The notes: generated by a model from the letters alone, not told the origin. 64,000 nucleotides of DNA from Croceicoccus pelagius (GCF_001661915.1 NZ_LYWY01000006.1:1-64000); one strand, 5' to 3'; positions 35,211 through 45,232 are shown, counted from the first letter of the stretch. Program-made: numbers and translations.

Positions 35211-36470
35211 TTAGTCGACCGCCTTCATGATCAGCGAGGCGTTCGTACCGCCAAAGCCGAACGAATTGTTCAGCACGGCCTTCACTTCACGCTTCTTCGC
35301 GACCTTGGGGACAAGGTCGACACCTTCAGTGCCTTCGTCCGGATCGTCGAGGTTGAGCGTCGGCGGAACGATCTGGTCGCGGATGGCAAGAATGCAGAAG
35401 ATCGCCTCAACCGCGCCCGCACCGCCCAGAAGGTGGCCGATGGCCGACTTGGTCGAGCTCATCGATGCGCCGCCAAGGTCGTCGCCCAGCACGCGCTTAA
35501 CCGCGGCCAGTTCGATCGTGTCGGCCATCGTCGAGGTGCCGTGCGCGTTGACGTAGTCGATGTCGCCTTCGCCAAGCCCCGCCTTCTTGAACGCCATACG
35601 CATCGCGTTTTCCGCGCCCTTACCTTCGGGGTGCGGCGCAGTGACGTGGTAAGCATCGCCCGACAGGCCATAACCGACGACTTCGGCATAGATCGTCGCG
35701 CCGCGTGCCTTGGCGTGCTCGTACTCTTCGAGCACGACGACGCCCGCGCCCTCGCCCATGACGAAGCCGTCACGGCCCTTGTCATAGGGGCGGCTGGCCT
35801 TTTCCGGCGCGTCGTTGGACGAGCAGTTGAGAGCCTTAGCCTGCGCGAAGCCTGCAATGCCGATCGGGCATATCGTGCTTTCCGCGCCGCCTGCCAGCAT
35901 GATGTCGGCATCGCCGTCCTTGATCATGCGCGCCGCGTCACCGATCGAGTGCGCGCCGGTCGAGCAGGCCGTAACCACCGCGTGGTTCGGACCCATGAGG
36001 CCGTACTTGATCGAGACCTGCCCCGAGATCAGGTTGATCAGACGTCCGTGGACGAAGTGCGGGCTGACGCGGCCCGGTCCCTTGTTGGCCAGAACCAGCG
36101 ATTCGCTTTCGATACCCGGCAGACCGCCGATGCCCGAACCGATCGAGCAACCGGCGCGCAGTTTGGTTTCCTCGTCCATGTCGAGCAGGCCTGCGTCTTC
36201 CAGTGCCTGACCGGCAGCGTCGATGCCATAGACGATGAACGGATCGACCTGACGGCGGATCTTGAAATCGACGCGCTTGTCGGGATCGAAACCGTATTCG
36301 TGATCGGCGGGCTTCACTTCGCAGGCGATCGTGCACTTCTGGTCGGAAGTGTCAAAGCGAGTGATCTGTCCCGCGCCGCTCTTCCCGGCGATCAGGTTGT
36401 TCCAAGTCGTTTCGACATCGCCACCAAGCGGGGTGACGAGGCCAAGTCCGGTTACGACGACACGGCGCAT
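35211..36470 (-). CDS. fabF: Beta-ketoacyl-ACP synthase II
   Basis: 419 aa, the standard KAS II length. The catalytic Cys is in VTACSTGAHSIG, the two histidines in NAHGTSTMADTIE and SAIGHLLGGAGAVE, and GFGGTNASL is at the C-terminus. It elongates fatty acids, condensing acyl groups with malonyl-ACP. It is downstream of acpP (about 120 nt) and followed closely by mltG. Confidence 0.97.
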   Translation of the reverse strand: MRRVVVTGLGLVTPLGGDVETTWNNLIAGKSGAGQITRFDTSDQKCTIACEVKPADHEYGFDPDKRVDFKIRRQVDPFIVYGIDAAGQALEDAGLLDMDEETKLRAGCSIGSGIGGLPGIESESLVLANKGPGRVSPHFVHGRLINLISGQVSIKYGLMGPNHAVVTACSTGAHSIGDAARMIKDGDADIMLAGGAESTICPIGIAGFAQAKALNCSSNDAPEKASRPYDKGRDGFVMGEGAGVVVLEEYEHAKARGATIYAEVVGYGLSGDAYHVTAPHPEGKGAENAMRMAFKKAGLGEGDIDYVNAHGTSTMADTIELAAVKRVLGDDLGGASMSSTKSAIGHLLGGAGAVEAIFCILAIRDQIVPPTLNLDDPDEGTEGVDLVPKVAKKREVKAVLNNSFGFGGTNASLIMKAVD

Positions 36471-36593
36471 CTTAGTATCTCCGGGAAACTCTTCGCGGCA
36501 AATCCGCTACAAACGCAACAGGCCCAGCCCAGCGGGCCGAGCCTGTCGTTGAAGGCCCGATCCGCTATTGCGGCGGGCAGAACAAACGGGTGA

Positions 36594-36830
36594 TTAGCCC
36601 TTGTGCTCTTCGATGTACTTCACGGCGTCGCCGACAGTCGTGATCTTTTCGGCAGCGTCGTCCGGGATTTCGACCCCGAATTCTTCTTCGAAAGCCATGA
36701 CCAGCTCGACGATGTCGAGGCTGTCCGCGCCCAGATCGTCAATGAAGCTCGCATCCATAGTCACCTTGTCGGCTTCAACGCCCAGGTGTTCGACGACGAT
36801 CTTCTTAACGCGTTCCTCGGTGTCGCTCAT
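36594..36830 (-). CDS. acpP: Acyl carrier protein
   Basis: 78 aa, acidic. The phosphopantetheine site is Ser in [10 protein letters not shown], with FIDDLGADS upstream and helix [10 protein letters not shown] as in AcpP. A GAGGG site precedes the ATG. It carries growing acyl chains in fatty-acid synthesis. The downstream 123-bp gap to fabF has only a small GC-rich inverted repeat (GGCCCAGCCCAGCGGGCC). Confidence 0.98.
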   Translation of the reverse strand: MSDTEERVKKIVVEHLGVEADKVTMDASFIDDLGADSLDIVELVMAFEEEFGVEIPDDAAEKITTVGDAVKYIEEHKG

Positions 36831-36979
36831 TGATAACCCTCTCGGTAAAAGCGGTATGTTGAAACTCGCCGCTTGCCCTAGTCAAGCGGCACAGGCGTTG
36901 CAAGGGGAATGAAAACGTAATGATCCCTTCTTCACAACCCTGCTCGCGCGGCGGTAGCGTCAGGTGCGCTTCCCCGGCG

Positions 36980-37006
36980 GAAAACGCCGACAGACGAAAG
37001 GTCGGC
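36980..37006 (-). terminator. Probable Rho-independent terminator of aspS
   Basis: On the minus strand, GCCGAC and GTCGGC (37001-37006 and 36986-36991) form a stem with a 9-nt loop, followed by GTTTTCC. It lies 15 nt beyond the aspS stop. Confidence 0.5.
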
Positions 37007-37020
37007 CACGCGGGATGCGA

Positions 37021-38838
37021 TCAGTCCCCGATCTGGTCGACGCGGACCTTTTCGGCTTCAGTCGCCTTGGGCGGCTCGATCGTGCGGATGTGCAGTTCGC
37101 GCAGCTGCTTGGGGCTGACCACGGTCGGGGCCTGCATCATCAGGTCTTCGCCCTTCTGGTTCATGGGGAAGGCGATGACTTCGCGGATGGCCTGTTCGCC
37201 GGCCAGCAGCATGACGATGCGATCGATGCCCGGTGCCGAACCGCCGTGCGGCGGCGCGCCGAACTTGAAGGCATTGATCATGCCCGAGAAATTCGCGTCG
37301 ACTTCTTCCTGCGAATAGCCGGCGATTTCGAACGCCTTGTACATGATGTCCGGACGATGGTTCCGGATCGCACCCGAGGACAGCTCGTAGCCGTTGCAGA
37401 CGATGTCGTACTGCCACGCCAGGATGTCGAGCGGGTCCTTGGTCTCCAGCGCCTCCATCTCGCCCTGCGGCATCGAGAAGGGGTTGTGGCTGAAGTCGAT
37501 CTTCTTGAGGTCCTCGTCGTACTCGAACATCGGGAAGTCGACGATCCAGCAGAACTTGAAGCAGCCCTGTTCGATCAGACCCAGTTCCTCAGCCACGCGG
37601 GTGCGAGCGGCGCCGGCCAGCTTGGCGGCGTCCTTTTCCTTGCCGGCGGCGAAGAACAGGCCGTCATCGGGGCCAAGTCCAAGCTCGTTATAGAGCTCTT
37701 CCATGCGCTCGGGACCGTGGTTCTTGGCGATCGGGCCGCCGAACTCGCCGCCCTTGCGGGTAACGTAACCGAGCCCTGCGAAGCCTTCGCCGCGAGCCCA
37801 GTTGTTCATGTCGTCGAAGAACTTGCGGCTCTTGTCCGCCGTGTTCGGTGCCGGAATCACGCGGACCTTGCCGCCCGAACCGACGATCTTCTCGAACAGT
37901 CCGAAGCCTGACTGTTCGAAATGGCTCGAAACGTCCGAAATGATCAGCGGGTTGCGCAGATCAGGCTTGTCGCTGCCATACTTCAGCATGGCCTCGGCAT
38001 AAGGAATGCGCGGGAATTCACCGGCAGGCGTGACGGTGAAACCGCCTGAGAATTCCTCGAACACGCCGGCAAGAACGGGTTCCAGCGCCTGGAACACGTC
38101 TTCCTGCGTGACGTAGCTCATTTCGAAGTCGAGCTGGTAGAATTCGAGACTGCGATCGGCGCGAAGGTCTTCGTCGCGGAAGCAGGGCGCGATCTGGAAG
38201 TAGCGGTCGAAGCCCGACACCATCAGCATCTGCTTGAACATCTGCGGTGCCTGGGGAAGCGCGTAGAACTTGCCCGCATGGAGGCGGCTGGGCACGAGGA
38301 AATCGCGCGCGCCTTCGGGGCTCGATGCCGTGAGGATCGGGGTCTGGTATTCGAGGAAACCCTGATCCGTCATGCGGCGGCGCAGCGAGGAGATCACTTG
38401 CGAACGCAGGACGATGTTCTTGTGCATCGTCTCGCGGCGAAGGTCGAGGAAGCGGTACTTGAGGCGGATCTCCTCCGGATATTCCTGCTCACCGGCCACC
38501 GGCAGCGGCAATTCGTCGGCGCGGCTCTGCACCGTGATCGCGCGGGCGAACACCTCGATCTCGCCCGTCGGCAGGTTCTTGTTAATCGTCGATTCGGCGC
38601 GGCTCTTCACTTCGCCGTCGATGGTCACGACCGATTCCACGCGAAGCTTGTCTAGCACTTCCAGGGCCGGGCTGTCTTCGTCGGCGACGATCTGGGTCAT
38701 GCCGTAGTGGTCGCGAAGGTCGATGAACAGGACGCCGCCGTGGTCGCGCTTGCGATGGACCCAGCCCGAGAGGCGTACAGTGGAACCGACGTCGGCCGCC
38801 GTCAGCGCGGCGCAGGTGTGAGTGCGATAGGGGTGCAT
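37021..38838 (-). CDS. aspS: Aspartyl-tRNA synthetase
   Basis: 605 aa from the ATG at 38838 ([12 protein letters not shown]), chosen over an in-frame TTG seven codons upstream. It has an N-terminal OB-fold anticodon domain ([23 protein letters not shown], given here by position about 22-44), class II motif 2 ([18 protein letters not shown]), a bacterial insertion domain and motif 3 ([15 protein letters not shown]). It charges tRNA-Asp, and in many alphaproteobacteria also tRNA-Asn. It is divergent from the 321-aa paralogue pair. Confidence 0.97.
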   Translation of the reverse strand: MHPYRTHTCAALTAADVGSTVRLSGWVHRKRDHGGVLFIDLRDHYGMTQIVADEDSPALEVLDKLRVESVVTIDGEVKSRAESTINKNLPTGEIEVFARAITVQSRADELPLPVAGEQEYPEEIRLKYRFLDLRRETMHKNIVLRSQVISSLRRRMTDQGFLEYQTPILTASSPEGARDFLVPSRLHAGKFYALPQAPQMFKQMLMVSGFDRYFQIAPCFRDEDLRADRSLEFYQLDFEMSYVTQEDVFQALEPVLAGVFEEFSGGFTVTPAGEFPRIPYAEAMLKYGSDKPDLRNPLIISDVSSHFEQSGFGLFEKIVGSGGKVRVIPAPNTADKSRKFFDDMNNWARGEGFAGLGYVTRKGGEFGGPIAKNHGPERMEELYNELGLGPDDGLFFAAGKEKDAAKLAGAARTRVAEELGLIEQGCFKFCWIVDFPMFEYDEDLKKIDFSHNPFSMPQGEMEALETKDPLDILAWQYDIVCNGYELSSGAIRNHRPDIMYKAFEIAGYSQEEVDANFSGMINAFKFGAPPHGGSAPGIDRIVMLLAGEQAIREVIAFPMNQKGEDLMMQAPTVVSPKQLRELHIRTIEPPKATEAEKVRVDQIGD

Positions 38839-38973
38839 GATGCTTTTACGCTCGAACAATCGAAAATGAATGGATTGGCGCCGCCCCTAGGCCATGCCGA
38901 GGGGGATTTCCAGAGGCGGTTTCATGCTCGCCACATGGTAAACGGCATTTCAAGCCTGTGACTAAAACTCTTC

Positions 38974-38981
38974 TTAACCAT
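38974..38981. promoter_or_regulatory. TTAACCAT half-site upstream of the 321-aa paralogue pair
   Basis: TTAACCAT matches the CtrA half-site known in sphingomonads and lies 42 nt before the ATG at 39024. It is a single site, assigned by pattern only. Confidence 0.25.
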
Positions 38982-39023
38982 CGCCCCGTTAGAACCATGC
39001 TCAGATGACTTAAGGGGCCATGC

Positions 39024-39989
39024 ATGTTTGCGAGCAACATTTTCGGCAGCGAGGACGAGCTTTTCGCCTTCCTCAGTGACGTGGAGGCGCTGCTGCGTCG
39101 CGGTCAGCCGGACGTTGCGGCGGGCATTCTGGAAAGCCAGCTTGGCGACCTTGCCGACGAAGGCAACGAACTTGCCAAGCTGTGCATCAAGGTCCCGGTA
39201 AGCGCGGTTCGCATCGTCGGCTGGGAACAGCTGGCAACGAAACTTGAAAAGCTCGACCGCCCGAACCGCCCCATCACTGCCGTCAGCGTCGATATCTCAG
39301 CCCCGTTCGAAATGCCGCAGTTGGAACAAAAGCACGGCAATTTCTACGAACCGGACATCGACACGGTCTATTACACCGACAGCCTCTACAAGTTCACCGG
39401 CTCAGATCGTGACACGATGCTCGATGCCTATACCCCGCAGGGCGCACCTTGGCACGGCCACTTCGAAAACGTCGATTCCACAATCGGCGTGCGCGGCCTT
39501 GGCGGAATCTACGGCGAAGTCCTGATCGCGCAGAAGGCCTGCCGCGCCGACGATCACGACGACGCGATGGAACAGGACGCAGCCGCGATCGCATCGGCCT
39601 TCATCGCCGTCCGCCTGCACCAGGCCATCAAGGCCACCGCCGAGGGACGCGGAATGCCCCGTCCGATGACGCTTCTGGTCGGCAACAATGAAAGTTTTCC
39701 GTTCTTCGATGCCCCCGTCGTCACGCGCCTTGCGTATGAAGACATGCTGGATGCCGAGGGTGAAGAGGACGATTGCGGCAATTACGACGCCATGTTCGCC
39801 CCGCTGCAACTGGCGCCGATGCCCGACGACTACGATCCCTTCGCAAGTGTGCCCGGAGAGGAACAGGTCTCCGGCGCCTCGCTGCGCAAGCGGCTGCGCG
39901 AAGCGGAACCTGAGCAGGAAGCGGCCAACGACCAGTCGCCGGGCGGCTTCGGCGGCTTCCTCAACAAGCTCTTGAAGCGCAGCGCCTGA
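39024..39989 (+). CDS. Unknown 321-aa protein, tandem paralogue A
   Basis: 321 aa, no recognised family. No signal peptide; cytoplasmic by sequence. It is clearly related to the next gene, which has identical length. Shared blocks include an N-terminal FAS-x-LF and VExxLRxGxPDxA helix, a GW-x2-LAT segment, an IGV-x-GL-x2-IYG block near the middle and a late block LVG-N-x3-PxFDAPVVTR. Both end in a short basic amphipathic helix finishing RSA (LNKLLKRSA here). The C-terminal region is acidic and low complexity before that helix. The RSA helix may be a membrane or partner contact. It lies after divergent aspS and is followed by the paralogue after 10 nt containing GGAG. Confidence 0.8.
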   Translation: MFASNIFGSEDELFAFLSDVEALLRRGQPDVAAGILESQLGDLADEGNELAKLCIKVPVSAVRIVGWEQLATKLEKLDRPNRPITAVSVDISAPFEMPQLEQKHGNFYEPDIDTVYYTDSLYKFTGSDRDTMLDAYTPQGAPWHGHFENVDSTIGVRGLGGIYGEVLIAQKACRADDHDDAMEQDAAAIASAFIAVRLHQAIKATAEGRGMPRPMTLLVGNNESFPFFDAPVVTRLAYEDMLDAEGEEDDCGNYDAMFAPLQLAPMPDDYDPFASVPGEEQVSGASLRKRLREAEPEQEAANDQSPGGFGGFLNKLLKRSA

Positions 39990-39999
39990 GGAGAACCGC

Positions 40000-40965
40000 A
40001 TGGTCTTTGCCAGTCAGCTTTTCGCCACCGAGGAAGAGGAACGCCGCTTCCGCCTGAAGGTCGAGATGATGCTGCGCGAAGGCAAGCCTGACGCGGCCCT
40101 TGCCGCCGTCGACGCACGACTTGGCGAGATTGCCGAGCGGCCCTTTGCCAGGCTCGCCCTTTCGGCCGAGCCCGAAAATGTCACGATCACCGGCTGGGAC
40201 AAGCTGGCGACGACTATCGATTCGCTTGATGTGCACGGACAACCGATCAGCGCTTTCGGGATCGATTTCTGCAATCCGGCCCAGTTCGGTAACAAGCCCG
40301 ACGACGCGATGAACCTTCGGCCCGTTCTGGAAACCGCGTTCTATTGCGACGACGTTTTTCCGTTCACGACCAGCGACCGGCAGGCGCTTGTCGCAGGATA
40401 CGGGCGCGCCGGACCTCGCTGGCAAGGCGGGTTCGATCATAACGACAACGAGATCGGCGTGACCGGCCTCGACGCGATCTACGGCCGCTATCACGCGGTT
40501 CTGCCGCACATGGAAGCGGGAGAACTGACCGAGCTTGCCGATTACGATGCCCCGCGTCTTACCGCGATGCGCACGGCAGTCCTGCTGCACATTGCCGTGG
40601 CCCGTGCCATTGAGGAACAGGGGCTGCCCCGCGCGATGGCCGTGCTGGTGGGCAGCAACGACGATTATCCGTGGTTCGACGCGCCCGTCATCACGCGCGA
40701 CGAATATGACGAGGCTACCGACGCGCAGGCCGAATCGGGCGATACCGACGAAACGCTGTTCACCTCGCTCGCCACGCTCGCGCCGGTTCGCCAAAACTCG
40801 ACCTATCGTTTCACGCCAGAAACCGAGCATGTTTCGGGCCGATCCTTGCGTCACAAGCTGGTGCGCGACGCGCAGGAAGCGAGCGCCGGGGTGGATACCG
40901 TCGTCGCGGGCGAAGCGAACGAGCGCACGGGACTTTTCGGCCGCCTCTTCCGCCGCTCTGCCTGA
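40000..40965 (+). CDS. Unknown 321-aa protein, tandem paralogue B
   Basis: 321 aa, same length and domain order as the preceding gene but well diverged (roughly a third of residues look shared by eye). It conserves GWDKLATTIDSLD, IGVTGLDAIYG, LPRAMAVLVGSNDDYPWFDA and VSGRSLRHKL, and ends GLFGRLFRRSA. Tight spacing implies co-transcription, so A and B may form a heterodimer. No catalytic motif is visible. It is followed 85 nt later by rnd. Confidence 0.8.
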   Translation: MVFASQLFATEEEERRFRLKVEMMLREGKPDAALAAVDARLGEIAERPFARLALSAEPENVTITGWDKLATTIDSLDVHGQPISAFGIDFCNPAQFGNKPDDAMNLRPVLETAFYCDDVFPFTTSDRQALVAGYGRAGPRWQGGFDHNDNEIGVTGLDAIYGRYHAVLPHMEAGELTELADYDAPRLTAMRTAVLLHIAVARAIEEQGLPRAMAVLVGSNDDYPWFDAPVITRDEYDEATDAQAESGDTDETLFTSLATLAPVRQNSTYRFTPETEHVSGRSLRHKLVRDAQEASAGVDTVVAGEANERTGLFGRLFRRSA

Positions 40966-41050
40966 AACGGGCACAAAATCCCTGAAATCGGGGCACGACG
41001 GCGCATGCGCCGTTGAATGAGACCGGCCGGTGGACTAATGCGCCGTTTCG

Positions 41051-42253
41051 ATGAAAATACACGATCTGATCACGTCTACCGATGAGCTTCGCGGCATCTG
41101 CGACCGCTTTGCCACTGCGGATTTCGTCGCCGTCGACACCGAATTCATGCGCGAGTCCACGTATTGGCCGCTGCTCTGCCTCGTCCAGATTTCCGACGGC
41201 AAGGAAGCGGCCGCGGTCGATCCGCTGGCCGAAGGCATCGATCTCAAGCCCCTGCTCGACCTGCTGACCGAGAATGAGGACGTACTGAAGGTCTTCCACG
41301 CGGGCGGACAGGACGTGGAGATCATCTACAACCTGACCGGCAAGACCCCGCATCCGATCTTCGACACGCAGATCGCGATGATGGCGATCAGTCAGTCGGA
41401 ACAGATCGGCTATTCCAACCTCGTCGAATCGTGGCTCGGCACTGCGATCGACAAGGGCGCGCGTTTTACCGACTGGTCGCGCCGCCCGCTGACCGAACGC
41501 CAGCTGGAATACGCCGTCGGCGACGTCACCTACCTGTCGAAGATATTCCCCAAGATCCTCAAGAAACTGGTGAAAACCGGACGCGGCGCATGGCTGAACC
41601 AGGAGATGGAGCGGCTAGCCGATCCGTCGAACTACGCGACCGATCCCGGCACGCTCTGGCACCGCGTGCGCGCATCGGGCCGCAATCCGCAGATGCTGGG
41701 CCGCCTCAAGGCGCTGGCCGCCTGGCGCGAGAACGAGGCGCAGGACAAGAACATCCCGCGCGGCCGCATCATGCGTGACGAGACGCTGGCCGACCTTGCC
41801 AGCCATCCGCCGAAGAAGCAGGCCGACCTTGCCAAGGTCCGCGGGCTGTCGAACGGCTGGAAGGACAACGACATCGGCAAGCGTCTGATGAAAGTACTCG
41901 ACAACGCCGAACCCTTGCCTGCCGACGAAATGCCCGAACGCAAGCGCGGCGCACCGCTGGGCAAGGAAGGCGCGCTGGTCGCCGACCTGCTGAAGCTGTT
42001 GCTCAAGATCCGCGCGCGCGAGATCGACGTTGCCGCACGCCTGATCGCACGGTCTGACGACATGGAACAGCTCGCCGCGGGCGTACGCAAGGGCCTGCCG
42101 ATGCTGGAAGGTTGGCGGTTTGAGGAATTCGGGCGCGACGCGCTTGAGCTCGTCGAAGGAAAGCTCGGCTTCGGGGTCGAGAATGGCCGCCTCAAGATCG
42201 CCCGTATCGGCGAAGGCCCCCTCGCCCCCGTGCCGGAGAACCAGGAAGCGTGA
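41051..42253 (+). CDS. rnd: Ribonuclease D
   Basis: 400 aa. The DEDDy exonuclease domain (about 20-190) shows VAVDTEFMRE (motif I), HAGGQDVEI and DTQIAMMAIS (motif II) and YAVGDVTYLSKI (motif III with Tyr). An HRDC domain (about 210-290: LKALAAWRENEAQDKNIPRG) follows and a second HRDC-like region ends the protein. It trims tRNA and other RNA 3' ends. The stop overlaps the start of the next gene in GTGA. Confidence 0.95.
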   Translation: MKIHDLITSTDELRGICDRFATADFVAVDTEFMRESTYWPLLCLVQISDGKEAAAVDPLAEGIDLKPLLDLLTENEDVLKVFHAGGQDVEIIYNLTGKTPHPIFDTQIAMMAISQSEQIGYSNLVESWLGTAIDKGARFTDWSRRPLTERQLEYAVGDVTYLSKIFPKILKKLVKTGRGAWLNQEMERLADPSNYATDPGTLWHRVRASGRNPQMLGRLKALAAWRENEAQDKNIPRGRIMRDETLADLASHPPKKQADLAKVRGLSNGWKDNDIGKRLMKVLDNAEPLPADEMPERKRGAPLGKEGALVADLLKLLLKIRAREIDVAARLIARSDDMEQLAAGVRKGLPMLEGWRFEEFGRDALELVEGKLGFGVENGRLKIARIGEGPLAPVPENQEA

Positions 42254-43149
42254 GCGCGACCTACCTGCCGACGCTCAAGCAGTTGCAGTACCTGATCGCG
42301 CTGCATGAGCATGGGCATTTCGGTCGTGCCGCCGAATCGTGTTTCGTTTCGCAATCGACCCTTTCGGCGGGCATCCGCGAACTCGAATCGCTGCTGGGCG
42401 TCACGCTGGTGGAACGCACGCGCCGCGTCGTGCGCTTCACGCCGCTGGGCGAGCAGGTCGTCGCCAAGGCGCACCGCCTGCTGCGCGAGGCCGAAGAGCT
42501 TTCCGATCTCGTCCAGTCCGCTGGACAGCCCTTGTGCGGCGAATTGCGGATGAGCGTGATCCCGACGATCGCTCCGTTTCTGCTGCCGCGCATCCTCCCG
42601 CGTCTTCGCAAGGAACGGCCGAAGCTGAAGCTGTTCCTGCGCGAAGAGCCGAGCGCCGATGCGATCGAATCGCTGCATCACGGACGGGCCGACTGCGTGT
42701 TGCTCGCCCTCCCCTTCCCTACCGGCGAAGTCGAATCGGAAAAGATCTGCGACGATCCGCTCTACGTCGCTTTCCCCAAGGACGATCCGCGCGATCCGCC
42801 CAAGGAAGTGCCGCCGTCGATGATTGACGAGGCACGGCTCATGCTGCTGGAAGACGGGCACTGCTTGAAAGAGCACGCACTCGCGGCCTGCAACCGACCG
42901 GAAATGCGGGCGAGCGCGACAATGATCGGCACGTCGCTCCACACGCTCGTTCAGATGGTCGACAATGGCCTTGGTCTGACGATGCTGCCCAAAATGGCGC
43001 TCGACGCAGGCATCCTGCATGACACGCAAGTCGTAGCGCGCCCGCTGAAGTCCGACAACGCGAGCCGCGAGATCGCTCTCGTCTGGCGCAAGGGCAGCCC
43101 GCGTGCAGACGAGTTCATACTTCTCGCTAACGAGCTGCGCGAAGGCTGA
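42250..43149 (+). CDS. oxyR: OxyR-type LysR regulator of the peroxide response
   Basis: 299 aa, GTG start overlapping the rnd stop. LysR HTH at residues about 8-66 (FGRAAESCFVSQSTLSAGIR). The effector domain has the OxyR redox pair: Cys205 and Cys214 in EDGHCLKEHALAAC, the same 9-residue spacing as E. coli Cys199/Cys208. This pair forms a disulfide with H2O2 and activates catalase and peroxidase genes. No target gene is adjacent; translational coupling to RNase D is unusual for it. Confidence 0.9.
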   Translation: MSATYLPTLKQLQYLIALHEHGHFGRAAESCFVSQSTLSAGIRELESLLGVTLVERTRRVVRFTPLGEQVVAKAHRLLREAEELSDLVQSAGQPLCGELRMSVIPTIAPFLLPRILPRLRKERPKLKLFLREEPSADAIESLHHGRADCVLLALPFPTGEVESEKICDDPLYVAFPKDDPRDPPKEVPPSMIDEARLMLLEDGHCLKEHALAACNRPEMRASATMIGTSLHTLVQMVDNGLGLTMLPKMALDAGILHDTQVVARPLKSDNASREIALVWRKGSPRADEFILLANELREG

Positions 43150-43152
43150 GCG

Positions 43153-44694
43153 CTACTTCGGCCTGCGGATCCGGCGGAAAAGTCCCTTCCTCTCGCTGAT
43201 CGGCTCGAACATGTCTTCCGCGCTTTCCGGGTCGAGCAGTTCCTCGTCCGCCAGTGCTTTCTCGATGCCGTTCAGTTTAGGAATCTTGTAGATACGAAGC
43301 GCCCGTCCCGGTTGCGGGTGGTTCTGGATGAGCGCGTGCATCGATCCGTACTTCTCCAGCAGCGGACCGACTTCGTCCGGCTCCAGCCCGCAATGCTCTG
43401 CCAGCAGCGAACAACGCAGGCGGCGTATTTTCTCGACCTCGTCCTCGTTCCCGAAGCGCGTGGCATCGAGCAGCAGATCGCATTCCGAATCGAGACCAAG
43501 CGACCGATTATTCATATTGGCAGAGCCAAGTTTCAGGATTTCATCGTCGACAATCATCAACTTGGCATGGACGTAGATCGGGTTGTCGCCCGCCGTGCGC
43601 GGCATATAGACGCGGAAGCGCTTCTTGGTGTCGACCTTGCCGATAGCCTTCAGAAGCCGCGCGCGGGCGGTGTCCATCGCCTGCTGTTCCAGCCAGCCGT
43701 CGGCCTCTTGCGGATTGACCAGGACGATTTCGGGCGGATCCTCCTCCGCCATGCGCTCGGCGATCGCTTCGCCGATCTTGCGTGACGCGAAATACTGGCT
43801 TTCGGCGTAGATGAACTTCTTTGCCCGCTTTATCAGCGAGACGAACAGCGTCTCGATCTCGCGGATTTCGTCATAACCGTCGAAAGCGGCGCGGGTCCGC
43901 GAAATGCCGAGCATGATGTTGTCGAAGCTGGGCTCCAGGTCCTCAGGCCAGACGCTATGCGGCTGTTCTGGCACGGGATCGAGATCGCTGCCGCTGGCAA
44001 TGTTCCAGCGCTTGCGGCCCAGATCGTCCAAGGCACGTGCGACGTCGCCTTCGACCAGCATCGTCATGTCGTGCCACGGCATATAAGTGCCGCCACCCGG
44101 TTCGCGGCGAAGCCGGTTGCCGTCGAGATGCTCGCGCGTGTCCCACCGATCGGCCGTCATGTCGATGCCGCCGCATACGGCAAAGCGGTCATCGACAATC
44201 ACGATTTTCTGGTGGTGGCTGCAGCCGACGGGATGGGCCGCGTCGAATTTGAAGTGGATGCGCTTGTGCTTGTACCAGCGCCAGATGTCGGCAAGCATCC
44301 GCCCGCGGAAGAACATCTTCACCGCGCCGAAATTCCATTTCAGTACGTAGATCTCAAGATCGGGCCTGCGATTGGCGAGCCAGACGATGAAGCGCCCCAG
44401 ACGACGCGGCGGACGGTGGCGCGGCAGGAACTGCCACCAGCGTCGTCCACGGCCCAGCGCGATGCGCGTGTCGAAGTCCCAACCGATAAGGAAGATGCGC
44501 TTTTCGGCGCGCATCATCACGTCCTGCATGACTGTAAAGTAATCGGCCGCATCGACGATGACGCGCGCTTTGTCGGCGTGCTCGAATCGCCAGACCCCGG
44601 GCTCGACGCTCTTGGCGAAGTCTGACCCGGGGCCCTCGTTCTCGATTTCGGCCGGGACGCCCGGCTGGTCCGGACGAACCGTGTTGTCCGTCAT
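43153..44694 (-). CDS. Phospholipase D/cardiolipin-synthase-like enzyme (two HKD motifs)
   Basis: 513 aa. Two PLD active-site motifs, HHQKIVIVDDRFAVCGG (about 175-190) and VHAKLMIVDDEILKLGSAN (about 375-390). The N-terminal region KRIFLIGWDFDTRIALGR suits the family that hydrolyses or transfers phosphatidyl groups. There is no signal peptide or N-terminal membrane helix, unlike classical ClsA, so it is probably a cytoplasmic or peripheral phospholipase D. A GGAG site precedes the ATG. It lies convergent with oxyR, 3 nt away. Confidence 0.88.
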   Translation of the reverse strand: MTDNTVRPDQPGVPAEIENEGPGSDFAKSVEPGVWRFEHADKARVIVDAADYFTVMQDVMMRAEKRIFLIGWDFDTRIALGRGRRWWQFLPRHRPPRRLGRFIVWLANRRPDLEIYVLKWNFGAVKMFFRGRMLADIWRWYKHKRIHFKFDAAHPVGCSHHQKIVIVDDRFAVCGGIDMTADRWDTREHLDGNRLRREPGGGTYMPWHDMTMLVEGDVARALDDLGRKRWNIASGSDLDPVPEQPHSVWPEDLEPSFDNIMLGISRTRAAFDGYDEIREIETLFVSLIKRAKKFIYAESQYFASRKIGEAIAERMAEEDPPEIVLVNPQEADGWLEQQAMDTARARLLKAIGKVDTKKRFRVYMPRTAGDNPIYVHAKLMIVDDEILKLGSANMNNRSLGLDSECDLLLDATRFGNEDEVEKIRRLRCSLLAEHCGLEPDEVGPLLEKYGSMHALIQNHPQPGRALRIYKIPKLNGIEKALADEELLDPESAEDMFEPISERKGLFRRIRRPK

Positions 44695-44740
44695 GCTAAC
44701 TCCTGGCGATGCGACCCGGCCTGCACTCTATAGATACGCC

Positions 44741-45232
44741 TTATTCCTTGGCGTCTTCCATCTTTTCCGGCGTGACTTCCTGCTCGCTGCATTCCGCTTC
44801 CTTGCGGTGCTTGAAAACCGAACGCATGTGCGCAAGATCGGCGTCAGTCAGATACTTCTCGAAGTCGGGGAAATGATCTTCCTCTTCCTCGTCGATGTGA
44901 TGCTCATAACGATGGCGAAGGTCCTTGAACTTGGCCAGCCAAGCGCTCGAGCTCATATCGGTAGCAGCGAGATCATTGAGCATTTCCTCGATCTCATGGT
45001 GTTCAGCGACCGAGTGGCGGGTCTCACCCGTGGTCTCGGGCTTCCGCAGCATCGTGGAATAGAGCGCCTGCTCCTCGGCGGCGGCGTGGCTTTTCACTTC
45101 GACGGTAAACTGTTCGAGCAGGCTGGAGCGTTCGTCGCTCGCGCCTTCGGTCTCTGCCATCTGCTTCAACAGCTCACGATGCTTGTCGTGATCTTCTTTT
45201 AGGCGATCGAAAATGCCGGTCGTGTCGGCCAT
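44741..45232 (-). CDS. Hemerythrin HHE-domain protein
   Basis: 163 aa from the ATG at 45232, with AGGAG 7 nt upstream. The HHE cation-binding pattern is clear: KEDHDKHRELL (about 10-20), KSHAAAEEQALY (about 53-64), AEHHEIEEML (about 80-90) and YEHHIDEEEEDHFPD (about 112-126), giving His/Glu ligands for a di-iron centre. Such proteins bind O2 or sense oxygen and iron. It is alone, followed by the PLD gene 46 nt away in the same direction. Confidence 0.88.
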   Translation of the reverse strand: MADTTGIFDRLKEDHDKHRELLKQMAETEGASDERSSLLEQFTVEVKSHAAAEEQALYSTMLRKPETTGETRHSVAEHHEIEEMLNDLAATDMSSSAWLAKFKDLRHRYEHHIDEEEEDHFPDFEKYLTDADLAHMRSVFKHRKEAECSEQEVTPEKMEDAKE

